From contig CAIUXU010000267.1 of the NCBI GenBank assembly GCA_903903205.1, positions 1 to 5,817 of the forward strand: a stretch of DNA of 5,817 bases, read 5' to 3'. This document shows, piece after piece, positions 1 to 5,708 of the stretch. Position numbers and translations under genes: made by a program. Every line of letters begins with the position of its first letter. Position 1 is the stretch's first letter. This DNA is from an uncultured Syntrophobacterales bacterium (lineage in GTDB: Bacteria; Desulfobacterota; Syntrophia; Syntrophales; UBA5619). The notes under the pieces were generated by a model. The model was not told the origin of the DNA. It searched no databases and worked only from the letters and a program-made list of their open reading frames with translations.

Positions 1-32
1 ATAATGAACGATATATCGACACGCTCATCCAT
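1..32 (-). CDS. Possible start of a downstream gene (partial, weak)
   Basis: Downstream of pckG on the same strand, an ATG at 32-30 opens a frame that stays open to the window edge and reads MDERVDISFI. A GGGGTG stretch about five bases upstream could act as a weak Shine-Dalgarno site. Only ten residues are visible, so no family can be named. No intrinsic terminator is seen between the pckG stop and this point, so a following gene could be co-transcribed. The open frame is short enough to be chance. Confidence 0.22.
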   Translation of the reverse strand, partial: MDERVDISFI

Positions 33-101
33 TTACACCCCGGAATTTTTCCCTCACTTTATGGATAACAGGAAAAAGCCTTCACCTCCGCCCATCCGAA
101 C

Positions 102-1883
102 CTATCCCAAACGTTTTCCAAGATCATCCAACTGCTTCCGGAGCCTTGCGGGAAGGCGGTCGCCGAACTGGGCGAAGTGTCGCTCGATATCGGAAATCTC
201 AGCCTTCCAGGCATCGGGGTCGATGCGGAGAAGCTCCTTCATGTCCGCGGCGGAAATGGCAAGCCCTGTGAGGTCGATGTCGCCCTCTTTGGGCATGAGG
301 CCGATCGGGGTTTCGACCGCCCCGACTGTGCCGTCAATCCGCTCGCACATCCATTTCAAGACCCGGCTGTTGTCGCCAAATCCAGGCCAGAGCCATTTTC
401 CTTCCGGGCTCTTGCGAAACCAGTTCACGTAGAAGATCCGTGGGGCGTGTTTGCCGAAGCGGTCGCCCATCGTCAGCCAGTGCCCGAAGTAATCGGCCAT
501 GTTGTAGCCGCAGAAGGGCTGCATCGCGAACGGGTCACGCCGGAGGTTTCCCACAGCGCCGATATTGGCCGCGGTTGTTTCGGAAGAGGCGGTGGCGCCC
601 ATGAAGACGCCGTGGTCCCAGGAAGAGGCCTCGTGGACAAGCGGCATGACGCTCGTGCGGCGGCCGCCAAAGACGAAAATGTCGATCGGAACGCCCTGGG
701 GTTTTTCCCAGTCGGGGCAGATGGCCGGGCATTGCCTTGCCGGGACGGTGAAACGTGAATTCGGATGGGCGGCCGGTTCGGTGCCGCCGGGGGTCCAGTC
801 CCGGCCCTTCCAGTCAATTGCATGGGCTGGAGGTTGACCATCCATTCCTTCCCACCAGATGTCGCCGTCGTCGGTCAGGGCGCAGTTGGTGAAGATCGTG
901 TTTTCCTTGAGGGTATCCATTGCGGAGGGGTTGGAGTCGTAAGAGGTGCCGGGGGCGACGCCAAAGAGACCATATTCGGGGTTGATAGCATAGGGGCGCC
1001 CGTCCGGACCGATCTTGATCCAGGCGATGTCGTCGCCGACGCACTCGCATTTCCAGCCGGGGATGGTCGGGGTAAGCATTGCAAGATTGGTCTTGCCGCA
1101 GGCGGACGGAAATGCGGCCGCAAGATGGTACTGTTTGCCGGTTGGATTCGTCAGGCGCAGGATCAGCATGTGCTCCGCCATCCACCCCTCTCGTTTCGCC
1201 ATGGCCGAGGCGATGCGGAGCGCAAGGCATTTTTTCCCGAGGAGGGCGTTGCCTCCGTAGCCGCTTCCGTAAGACCAGATGAGGTTCTCTTCCGGGAAAT
1301 GGCTGATGTATTTCTTCTCCATCGGGGCGCAGGGCCAGGGTCCGTCTTTCTGCCCGGGGGCGAGCGGTGCACCGATCGAGTGAAGGCAGGGGATGAACTC
1401 ACCGTCGGTCCCAAGTTTTTCGAGAACGGCTGTGCCGACACGGGTCATGATGTGCATGTTGCAGACCACGTAGGGGCTGTCGGAGAGTTCTACGCCGATT
1501 TTAGCGATCGGTGAATCAACAGGCCCCATCGAGAAGGGGATCACATACAGGGTGCGGCCCTTCATGCAGCCTGTGTAGAGGCCCTTCATCGTTGCCTTGA
1601 GCTCTTCCGGCGCGACCCAGTTGTTGGTCGGTCCTGCGTCATCCCTGTTTGCCGTGCTGATGTAGGTGCGCGACTCGACCCTGGCCACATCGCTCGGTTC
1701 GGAGCGGAAAAGGAAACTGTTCGGACGTTTTTTAAGCGGTGTGGCCATGCCGTCTTCCACCATCTGCTTCATCAGGCGGTCATACTCCGCCTGGCTGCCG
1801 TCACACCAGCAGATGGAATCCGGCTGGCAAAGGTCGGTAATTTCCTTTACCCATTGATTCAAAGCGTTATGCTTTACGATCAT
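102..1883 (-). CDS. pckG: Phosphoenolpyruvate carboxykinase (GTP)
   Basis: This cytosolic enzyme interconverts oxaloacetate + GTP with PEP + CO2 + GDP, the entry step of gluconeogenesis, or anaplerosis when reversed. The 593-residue product is full length for the GTP-type family. The P-loop with its reactive cysteine reads FPSACGKTN at 258-266 (Cys262). The metal ligands expected from rat PEPCK align as Lys218 (in GSGYGGNALLGKKC), His238 and Asp285 (in GDDIAW). FGGRR lies at 405-409, the mobile lid is around 434-448, and the guanine pocket falls in VNWFRK to WPGFGDNSR (486-507). One of the three guanine-stacking Phe positions is Trp497, a conservative change. An ATG 42 bases further upstream (1925) is in frame, but the start at 1883 has GAGGAG at 1890-1895 with a 6-nt spacer and matches the family N-terminus, so I chose it. 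It lies 112 nt after garR in the same direction and may be co-transcribed or have its own promoter. Family assignment is very secure. Confidence 0.97.
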   Translation of the reverse strand: MIVKHNALNQWVKEITDLCQPDSICWCDGSQAEYDRLMKQMVEDGMATPLKKRPNSFLFRSEPSDVARVESRTYISTANRDDAGPTNNWVAPEELKATMKGLYTGCMKGRTLYVIPFSMGPVDSPIAKIGVELSDSPYVVCNMHIMTRVGTAVLEKLGTDGEFIPCLHSIGAPLAPGQKDGPWPCAPMEKKYISHFPEENLIWSYGSGYGGNALLGKKCLALRIASAMAKREGWMAEHMLILRLTNPTGKQYHLAAAFPSACGKTNLAMLTPTIPGWKCECVGDDIAWIKIGPDGRPYAINPEYGLFGVAPGTSYDSNPSAMDTLKENTIFTNCALTDDGDIWWEGMDGQPPAHAIDWKGRDWTPGGTEPAAHPNSRFTVPARQCPAICPDWEKPQGVPIDIFVFGGRRTSVMPLVHEASSWDHGVFMGATASSETTAANIGAVGNLRRDPFAMQPFCGYNMADYFGHWLTMGDRFGKHAPRIFYVNWFRKSPEGKWLWPGFGDNSRVLKWMCERIDGTVGAVETPIGLMPKEGDIDLTGLAISAADMKELLRIDPDAWKAEISDIERHFAQFGDRLPARLRKQLDDLGKRLG

Positions 1884-1889
1884 ATCATT

Positions 1890-1895
1890 CTCCTC
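1890..1895 (-). promoter_or_regulatory. Ribosome binding site of pckG
   Basis: GAGGAG on the minus strand, six bases before the ATG at 1883-1881. It decides the start: the longer frame from 1925 would begin inside the inverted repeat and place this site inside the coding region. Confidence 0.8.
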
Positions 1896-1913
1896 AGGGT
1901 GGGTCGCAAATGG

Positions 1914-1960
1914 GCTGCCGGGCATCGGTATGACTATGGAATCAGCCTCAGCCCGGCAGC
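1914..1960 (-). repeat. Perfect 10-bp GC-rich inverted repeat in the pckG leader
   Basis: The arms GCTGCCGGGC (1914-1923) and GCCCGGCAGC (1951-1960) are exactly complementary and enclose 27 nt. In the pckG transcript the hairpin would end 18 nt before the Shine-Dalgarno site. No T-tract follows on the minus strand, so it is not an ordinary intrinsic terminator for garR. On the plus strand a run of six or more T begins only after about 9 nt, and no plus-strand gene needs a terminator. It could be a partial terminator or attenuator, an mRNA-stability or processing hairpin, or a protein-binding site. The repeat is seen directly; its role is inferred. Confidence 0.6.
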
Positions 1961-1995
1961 GTTATGGTGTTTTTTGATATTGTGGCCTGCAGTTT

Positions 1996-2883
1996 CTACC
2001 GGTGGAGCTCAATTCCTGCCATTTTTTCGTAACATCGGACCAAGGCGCTGTGGTCCGCGTCGCCCATTCCCTCATCCCGGAGCGAGAGCATCATCTTCAT
2101 GACCTCGTCGGTGAGCGGCGTTGGCGTGTCAAGCCCTTTCGCCGTGTCGAGCACGTTGTTCAGGTCCTTGATGTGGAGGTTGATTCGGAACCCGGGCTTG
2201 AAATTCCGGTCCAGCATCATCGGGGCCTTGGCGTTCATCACCGTGCTGCCGGCAAGCCCCCCCCGGATGGCCTGAAAGACGAGATCCGGGTTGACGCCTG
2301 CCTTGGTGGCCAGAACCAGGGCTTCGGCGACGGCGGCGATGTTTGCGGCGACGACGATCTGGTTGGCCAGCTTCGTGACGTTTCCTGCCCCGATTTCACC
2401 GCAGAGAACGACGGAGGCGCCCATCGTCTTCATGGCCGGCAGGAACTCATCGAAGTCGGCCTGGGTGCCTCCGACCATGATCGAGAGTGTTCCGTCGATT
2501 GCCTTGGGTTCCCCTCCGCTGACCGGGGCGTCCAGCATCCGAATCTTCTTTTCGGCAAGCCGGGCGGCGACCTCGCGGCTGACAAGCGGGGCGATGGAGC
2601 TCATGTCGATCAGGATCGAGCCGGGTCGCATGGATTCAATGATGCCCTCCTTCCCCAGGACGACCTCCTTCACTTGCGGTGAGTTGGGGAGCATCGTGAT
2701 GATTACGTTCGCCCTTGCGGCGACGTCCTTCGGGGAGAGGCCTTTTTCCGCCCCCGCCTGCACGACCTCATCGACCGCTGTGGCGACGATGTCGTACACG
2801 ATGAGCGGATAACCCGCCTTCAACAGATTCTTGCTCATGGGTTTCCCCATGATTCCCAGACCGATAAAGCCGATTTTTTCCAT
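1996..2883 (-). CDS. garR: Tartronate semialdehyde reductase (2-hydroxy-3-oxopropionate reductase)
   Basis: A beta-hydroxyacid dehydrogenase that reduces tartronate semialdehyde to D-glycerate with NAD(P)H in the cytosol. The 295-residue length is typical. The Rossmann dinucleotide motif GFIGLGIMG is at 5-13, the segment ITMLPNSPQVKEV is around 62-74, and the substrate-binding signature DAPVSGGEPKAIDGTLS is at 118-134. The catalytic lysine is Lys171 in GNVTKLANQ, and the second conserved lysine is Lys239 in HIKDLNN. The wording of these motifs, including GGLAGST and DRNFKPGFRI, matches what I recall of enterobacterial GarR/GlxR much better than 3-hydroxyisobutyrate dehydrogenase. The start is supported by AAGGAG at 2893-2898, which lies within the last two codons of hyi; the gap to hyi is 6 nt, so the two are probably translationally coupled. 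The neighbouring isomerase and aldolase both fit tartronate semialdehyde as the shared intermediate. Hydroxypyruvate or succinic semialdehyde reduction are possible side or alternative activities. Confidence 0.93.
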   Translation of the reverse strand: MEKIGFIGLGIMGKPMSKNLLKAGYPLIVYDIVATAVDEVVQAGAEKGLSPKDVAARANVIITMLPNSPQVKEVVLGKEGIIESMRPGSILIDMSSIAPLVSREVAARLAEKKIRMLDAPVSGGEPKAIDGTLSIMVGGTQADFDEFLPAMKTMGASVVLCGEIGAGNVTKLANQIVVAANIAAVAEALVLATKAGVNPDLVFQAIRGGLAGSTVMNAKAPMMLDRNFKPGFRINLHIKDLNNVLDTAKGLDTPTPLTDEVMKMMLSLRDEGMGDADHSALVRCYEKMAGIELHR

Positions 2884-2889
2884 TTTTCA

Positions 2890-3684
2890 TCACTCCTTAT
2901 TATTATGGTATCCGTATGCCGGCAGCCACTGGAGAGAACCCAGGGTGTCGGGGGTCGGGATATACTCCAGAGAAACAAATCCCTGATAACCCATGCGATC
3001 GATCTCCGGGAGGAGGAACCTGAAATCGGTTTCCCCCGTGCCGGGTTGGTGGCGGCCCGGACAGTCGGCAATCTGGATGTGGCCGATCCGGTTGAAATGG
3101 TTTTTCAGGATGGCCGCCACATCTTCGTTCTCGCGTCGGGCGTGATAGACGTCGAACTGGAGGTAGGCATTGGGGTGGCCGATCTCCTGGATCAACTGGA
3201 GAACCTGGCTGCAACTGTTCAGCGCGAATCCGGGCATGTCGAGGTGGTTGACGGGTTCCACCATCAACCGAATGCCCGCCTTGGCCAGCTCTCCGGCTGC
3301 ATAACGGATATTCTCGATCAGAATTTCGCGGGTTTCCCGATCGGAGAGGCCATCCTTTTTCAGGCCGACCAGGCAGTTCATCCGCTCAAAACCGAGAACC
3401 TGCGCCGCCTCGATTCCTTTTGCAACCCCTTCGCGGAATTCATCTTTTCGCTCCGGATTGGCCGCGGTTCCACGGTCCCCGCCTGCCCAATTGCCGGCAG
3501 GGAGGTTGCACAGAACAAGGTTGAGGCCAAGTCCGCCAAGCTGCGTCTTGATATCATTCATGTTGTAATCATAGGGAAACATGAACTCCACGGCATCGAA
3601 ACCGGCCTGCTTGGCCGCGGAAAACCGGTCCATGAACGGGATTTCCGTAAACAAAAATGTCAGATTTGCTGCAAAGTGTGGCAT
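2890..3684 (-). CDS. hyi: Hydroxypyruvate isomerase
   Basis: A TIM-barrel isomerase of the xylose-isomerase-like superfamily that interconverts hydroxypyruvate and tartronate semialdehyde without a cofactor. The 264 residues equal the usual Hyi length. The N-terminus (MPHFAANLTFLFTEIPFMDR) and the segment FEFMFPYDY-like at 34-40 are characteristic. The four metal-binding acidic or amide residues expected from E. coli Hyi fall at the same numbers: Glu143 (MVEPVN), Asp178 (QFDVYH), Gln204 (HIQIAD) and Glu240 (SLEYIP). PGRHQPGTGE at 209-218 is the conserved active-site loop. AGGAGG at 3691-3696, six bases before the ATG, fixes the start. It follows the aldolase by 26 nt and precedes garR by 6 nt, the classic Hyi-GarR pairing. 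The OtnI-type (2-oxo-tetronate isomerase) members are close relatives, so a four-carbon substrate cannot be excluded from sequence alone. Confidence 0.92.
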   Translation of the reverse strand: MPHFAANLTFLFTEIPFMDRFSAAKQAGFDAVEFMFPYDYNMNDIKTQLGGLGLNLVLCNLPAGNWAGGDRGTAANPERKDEFREGVAKGIEAAQVLGFERMNCLVGLKKDGLSDRETREILIENIRYAAGELAKAGIRLMVEPVNHLDMPGFALNSCSQVLQLIQEIGHPNAYLQFDVYHARRENEDVAAILKNHFNRIGHIQIADCPGRHQPGTGETDFRFLLPEIDRMGYQGFVSLEYIPTPDTLGSLQWLPAYGYHNNKE

Positions 3685-3690
3685 CTTTTT

Positions 3691-3696
3691 CCTCCT
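3691..3696 (-). promoter_or_regulatory. Ribosome binding site of hyi
   Basis: A full-consensus AGGAGG on the minus strand, six bases before the hyi ATG at 3684-3682, in the 26-nt gap after the aldolase gene. Confidence 0.85.
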
Positions 3697-3710
3697 GTCC
3701 TTCTGTAAGC

Positions 3711-4484
3711 TTATGCTTTCAATAATTTAAGCACTTCACGGCCGCGGTCGAGGATCATGTTCGTCTCGTAGGAGTAGGTGATCATCCGCATCCCCTGGCC
3801 GATCCAGTAGCGAAGCTCGTCGATGTTTGCGATGTGATTTCCGGAGGTCTTGCCGTTCTTTTTGCAGGTGTCCACCACCTTCTGGATGGCCGCCCGCATC
3901 TCCGGGTGGGTCTCCTGTCCGGGATAACCGAGGTCGAGGGAGAGGTCCTGCGTTCCCATCATGGCCACATCGATCCCCGGTGTCGCGGTGATCGCGTCCA
4001 GGTGGCCGATCGACTCGGCGCATTCAATCTGGGCGATCAGCAGGGTCTCGTCGTTGACGGCCTGGAAATAATCGGCGGCCTGCTTAAACTCTTGGCGTTC
4101 CTTGGTCCGGAAGAGAGGTATCGCCGCGCCCCGGATCCCTTCGGGGGGGTATTTTCCGAAACGGACCAGATCTTTCGCCTGCTCCGGCGTGTCGAGGTGG
4201 GGACACCAGATTCCTTCGGCGCCCATATCCAGCGCCTTGGCGACATAGGCGTAGTCCAGCCGGGGAATACGCACGACGCCGGTGACCTCTGTCTTTCTTG
4301 CGAACTGGAGGATGCCGGCGATTTCCGACATGTCATAGGAGGCGTGTTCCATATCGATGACGAAATAATCAAAGCCGGCAATCTCCAAGAGCTCGGAGAT
4401 GTTGACGTTCTTCGCCTCCTTGATCATGGTCCCGAAGACCGGTTGTCCATTTTTAAGCTTTTTCTTGATCGCGTTGATTCTCAT
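3711..4484 (-). CDS. HpcH/HpaI-family class II aldolase (2-keto-3-deoxyglucarate aldolase-like)
   Basis: A metal-dependent aldolase that in characterised relatives (GarL, HpaI) splits a 4-hydroxy-2-oxo acid into pyruvate and an aldehyde. The 257-residue length is normal. The conserved catalytic His is His47 (VIDMEHASYD), the pyruvate-binding Arg is Arg72 (VVRIPR), and the metal ligands are Glu154 (AQIECAE) and Asp180 (MGTQDLS). RFGKYPPEGIRG at 108-119 is the family signature. Two places depart from GarL/HpaI as I recall them: the usual GPxD is GTQD, and the C-terminal VGSD-type segment is replaced by ITYSYETN (235-242). The substrate is therefore uncertain. The frame could start at 4571, but the ATG at 4484 has AAGGAG at 4494-4499 and fits the family N-terminus. 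It is first of a tight cluster with hyi and garR, which suggests that the aldehyde product is tartronate semialdehyde. I leave the symbol blank because garL is not proven. Confidence 0.88.
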   Translation of the reverse strand: MRINAIKKKLKNGQPVFGTMIKEAKNVNISELLEIAGFDYFVIDMEHASYDMSEIAGILQFARKTEVTGVVRIPRLDYAYVAKALDMGAEGIWCPHLDTPEQAKDLVRFGKYPPEGIRGAAIPLFRTKERQEFKQAADYFQAVNDETLLIAQIECAESIGHLDAITATPGIDVAMMGTQDLSLDLGYPGQETHPEMRAAIQKVVDTCKKNGKTSGNHIANIDELRYWIGQGMRMITYSYETNMILDRGREVLKLLKA

Positions 4485-4597
4485 TGGTATTTTCTCCTTA
4501 TTGGGTAGGGGCGCTATTGATCTAGCCCTTACAATCAAAATGTTTACGCCAGGATGGCAGGGCCCCGGCAAAAGGTTTTCCGCCCGGTTGGGGGAGC
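4485..4597 (-). promoter_or_regulatory. Leader of the aldolase-hyi-garR cluster, probably holding its promoter
   Basis: This stretch lies between the atpB terminator and the aldolase start, so the cluster most likely needs a promoter here. It contains AAGGAG at 4494-4499, nine bases before the ATG. AT-rich sequence at 4517-4546 carries a small inverted repeat, TTGAT (4517-4521) and ATCAA (4534-4538), 12 nt apart, that could be an operator. I found no convincing -35/-10 pair for sigma70 and no good sigma54 site. Promoter presence is inferred from position only; the ribosome binding site is seen. Confidence 0.4.
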
Positions 4598-4620
4598 AAA
4601 AAGGGGGACCGGCGGTCCCC
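4598..4620 (-). terminator. Rho-independent terminator after atpB
   Basis: On the minus strand GGGGACC (4620-4614) pairs perfectly with GGTCCCC (4610-4604) across a 3-nt loop, and after one C a run of five T (4602-4598) follows. It begins 10 nt after the atpB stop codon. It ends the ATP synthase transcript before the aldolase cluster, which is in the same direction, and so separates two transcription units. Confidence 0.85.
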
Positions 4621-4630
4621 TCTCACGGGA

Positions 4631-5296
4631 TCAATGGGCCTCTTCCAGCGCTCCGGCAATGTACATCATTGTGAGGAGCATGAAGACGACGGTCTGGATG
4701 CAGGAGGTGAAGATCATCAGGACAATAACCGGCAGCGGGACCAGCAGCGGAACGAGCAGCAGGACGACCGCCAGCACGATGTCTTCCCCCATGATGTTGC
4801 CGAACAGCCGGACGGAGAGGGAAAGCGGCCGGGAAAGGTGGCTGATGAGCTCGATCGGCAACATCAGCGGCGTGAGCCACCAGACGGGGCCCATGAACTG
4901 CTTGAGGTATTTGACGCCGTGGACCTGAACCCCGACGATGTGGGTCATAGCGAAGACCACAACGGCCAGAGAAACAGTCGTGTTGAGGTTGGCCGTCGGC
5001 GATTCGAAGCCGGGGATCAGGCCGAGCAGGTTTGATGTCAGGATGTATATGCCGAGCGTGGCGACCAGCGGAAAGAACTTCCGCCCTTTCGGTCCCATCG
5101 TGTCGGTGAGGAAGGTGTCGATTCCCTCGACAATCACCTCCATGACGTTCTGGAACTTTCCGGGAAGGATGCTCACCCGGCGTGTGGCCAGAAAAGCGAA
5201 GAGGGCGAGCGTTGCCATGACGAACCAGGTATAGGTGACGACGACAAGATGATGTTCCTTGAGCCAGTGGGTTTCGAAGAACAAAAATGGTTCCAT
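4631..5296 (-). CDS. atpB: F0F1 ATP synthase subunit a
   Basis: An integral inner-membrane subunit that forms the two ion half-channels beside the rotating c-ring. The 221 residues make the short form common outside enterobacteria. Hydrophobic segments are seen near 18-38, 75-95, 106-125, 139-152, 171-196 and 198-217. The essential arginine is Arg163 in SRPLSLSVRLFGN, followed by Glu171 (NIMGEDIV). Gln201 in CIQTVVF matches the conserved Gln252 region of E. coli, and the protein ends in GALEEAH. GAGGAGG at 5306-5312 precedes the ATG, overlapping the space just after the atpI stop (16-nt gap). Upstream are atpI and probably atpZ, as in many deltaproteobacterial F0 operons. Unusually, no atpE follows; a terminator comes directly after the stop. 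Whether the enzyme moves H+ or Na+ cannot be judged here, because the deciding residues are mostly in the c subunit. Confidence 0.97.
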   Translation of the reverse strand: MEPFLFFETHWLKEHHLVVVTYTWFVMATLALFAFLATRRVSILPGKFQNVMEVIVEGIDTFLTDTMGPKGRKFFPLVATLGIYILTSNLLGLIPGFESPTANLNTTVSLAVVVFAMTHIVGVQVHGVKYLKQFMGPVWWLTPLMLPIELISHLSRPLSLSVRLFGNIMGEDIVLAVVLLLVPLLVPLPVIVLMIFTSCIQTVVFMLLTMMYIAGALEEAH

Positions 5297-5305
5297 GATT
5301 AGAGC

Positions 5306-5312
5306 TCCTCCT
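5306..5312 (-). promoter_or_regulatory. Ribosome binding site of atpB
   Basis: GAGGAGG on the minus strand in the 16-nt gap between the atpI stop codon and the atpB ATG, nine bases before the start. The palindrome at 5322-5346 lies 9 nt upstream, so its hairpin could sit close to ribosomes loading here. Confidence 0.75.
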
Positions 5313-5708
5313 CTAACGCATGGGGACAGATTTGAAATCTGTTCCCAGCAGGGTTAATACGGTTGTCAGAACGATGTTCAGAACGACGATGGAGAGGCCG
5401 ATAACGAGGCCGATGACATCGGCGACATCACCGGCGATGATCCCGAAGAGCGCGACGGTCGTGACGGCAAGCCGGATGAAATAGCGTCTCATGACGGCCG
5501 ACCGGAGCCGGTTTAGCTCCCCCTCGAAGACGCTCAGCAGGTTGTGATAGAGCCAGTGAAAGTTGACGACGCTGATCAGGCCGCCGAGGATAATGCCGAG
5601 GCTGAAGCGGGTGGAGCAGAACAAAAGGCTACCCGCGATCAGCAGGGCCAGCAGAACCCAGTTTGTGATCTCAAGCCTTCTCTGGAGGGGGTCTTTTTCG
5701 ATTCGCAT
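5313..5708 (-). CDS. atpI: ATP synthase subunit I (F0 assembly protein AtpI)
   Basis: A small membrane protein encoded ahead of atpB. Family members help assemble the c-ring and have been linked to Mg2+ uptake. Four hydrophobic segments are seen at about 16-32, 36-56, 78-94 and 97-120 (numbering from the upstream GTG), with the positively charged stretch RLRSAVMRRYFIR between the pairs. The segment LGIILGGLISVVNFHWL fits PF03899-type AtpI. Start choice is uncertain: a GTG at 5711 is directly followed by an ATG at 5708, and only a weak GGAAG lies upstream. Either start overlaps the end of the upstream frame by about 40 nt, so translational coupling is likely. The last eight or nine residues (GTDFKSVP, then MR) are encoded by a near-perfect palindrome and look like a tail added by a repeat rather than part of the family fold. 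The assignment rests on topology and context, since AtpI sequences diverge strongly. Confidence 0.85.
   Translation of the reverse strand: MRIEKDPLQRRLEITNWVLLALLIAGSLLFCSTRFSLGIILGGLISVVNFHWLYHNLLSVFEGELNRLRSAVMRRYFIRLAVTTVALFGIIAGDVADVIGLVIGLSIVVLNIVLTTVLTLLGTDFKSVPMR
5322..5346. repeat. 25-nt near-perfect palindrome at the 3' end of atpI
   Basis: The arms GGGGACAGATTT (5322-5333) and AAATCTGTTCCC (5335-5346) surround a single central base. Eleven of twelve pairs match; the exception is G5325 opposite T5343. It codes for the end of AtpI (from the last base of Leu122 to Pro130, numbering from the GTG). The symmetry, the GGGGACAG edge and the position at a gene end resemble mobile REP-type palindromes. 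No second copy is present in this window, so membership of a repeat family is inference. Confidence 0.65.

Noticed and set aside
177..1514. Long plus-strand open frames opposite pckG (177-758 and 765-1514)
   Set aside because: They mirror the pckG codons on the other strand in high-GC sequence, have low-complexity Gly/Ala/Arg-rich translations with no recognisable domain, and conflict with an unmistakable PEP carboxykinase.
1884..1925. N-terminal extension of pckG from the ATG at 1925
   Set aside because: The extra 14 residues are absent from the family, cross the inverted repeat and contain the GAGGAG site that serves the ATG at 1883.
1951..1980. Plus-strand terminator made from the inverted repeat and the T-run near 1970
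   Set aside because: The T-run is about 9 nt from the stem, too far for an intrinsic terminator, and no plus-strand gene ends here.
2002..3708. Plus-strand open frames opposite garR and hyi (2002-2682, 2291-2812, 2905-3708)
   Set aside because: They are antisense shadows of two well-supported enzymes, with no family motif. The 267-codon frame is an effect of GC-biased third positions in hyi.
3834..4508. Plus-strand 224-codon open frame opposite the aldolase
   Set aside because: It runs antisense to a gene with intact catalytic residues and a good ribosome binding site; its translation shows no recognisable domain.
4533..4553. Sigma54 promoter before the aldolase (TGGC followed by a T-rich stretch on the minus strand)
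   Set aside because: The GG and GC pairs do not fall at the required -24/-12 spacing.
4485..4571. N-terminal extension of the aldolase from the upstream start at 4571
   Set aside because: The 29 extra residues do not resemble the family, and the ATG at 4484 has AAGGAG at the right distance.
4485..4630. Hidden atpE in the gap after atpB
   Set aside because: The gap is about 145 nt and contains the terminator; it has no hydrophobic frame and is too short for a c subunit.
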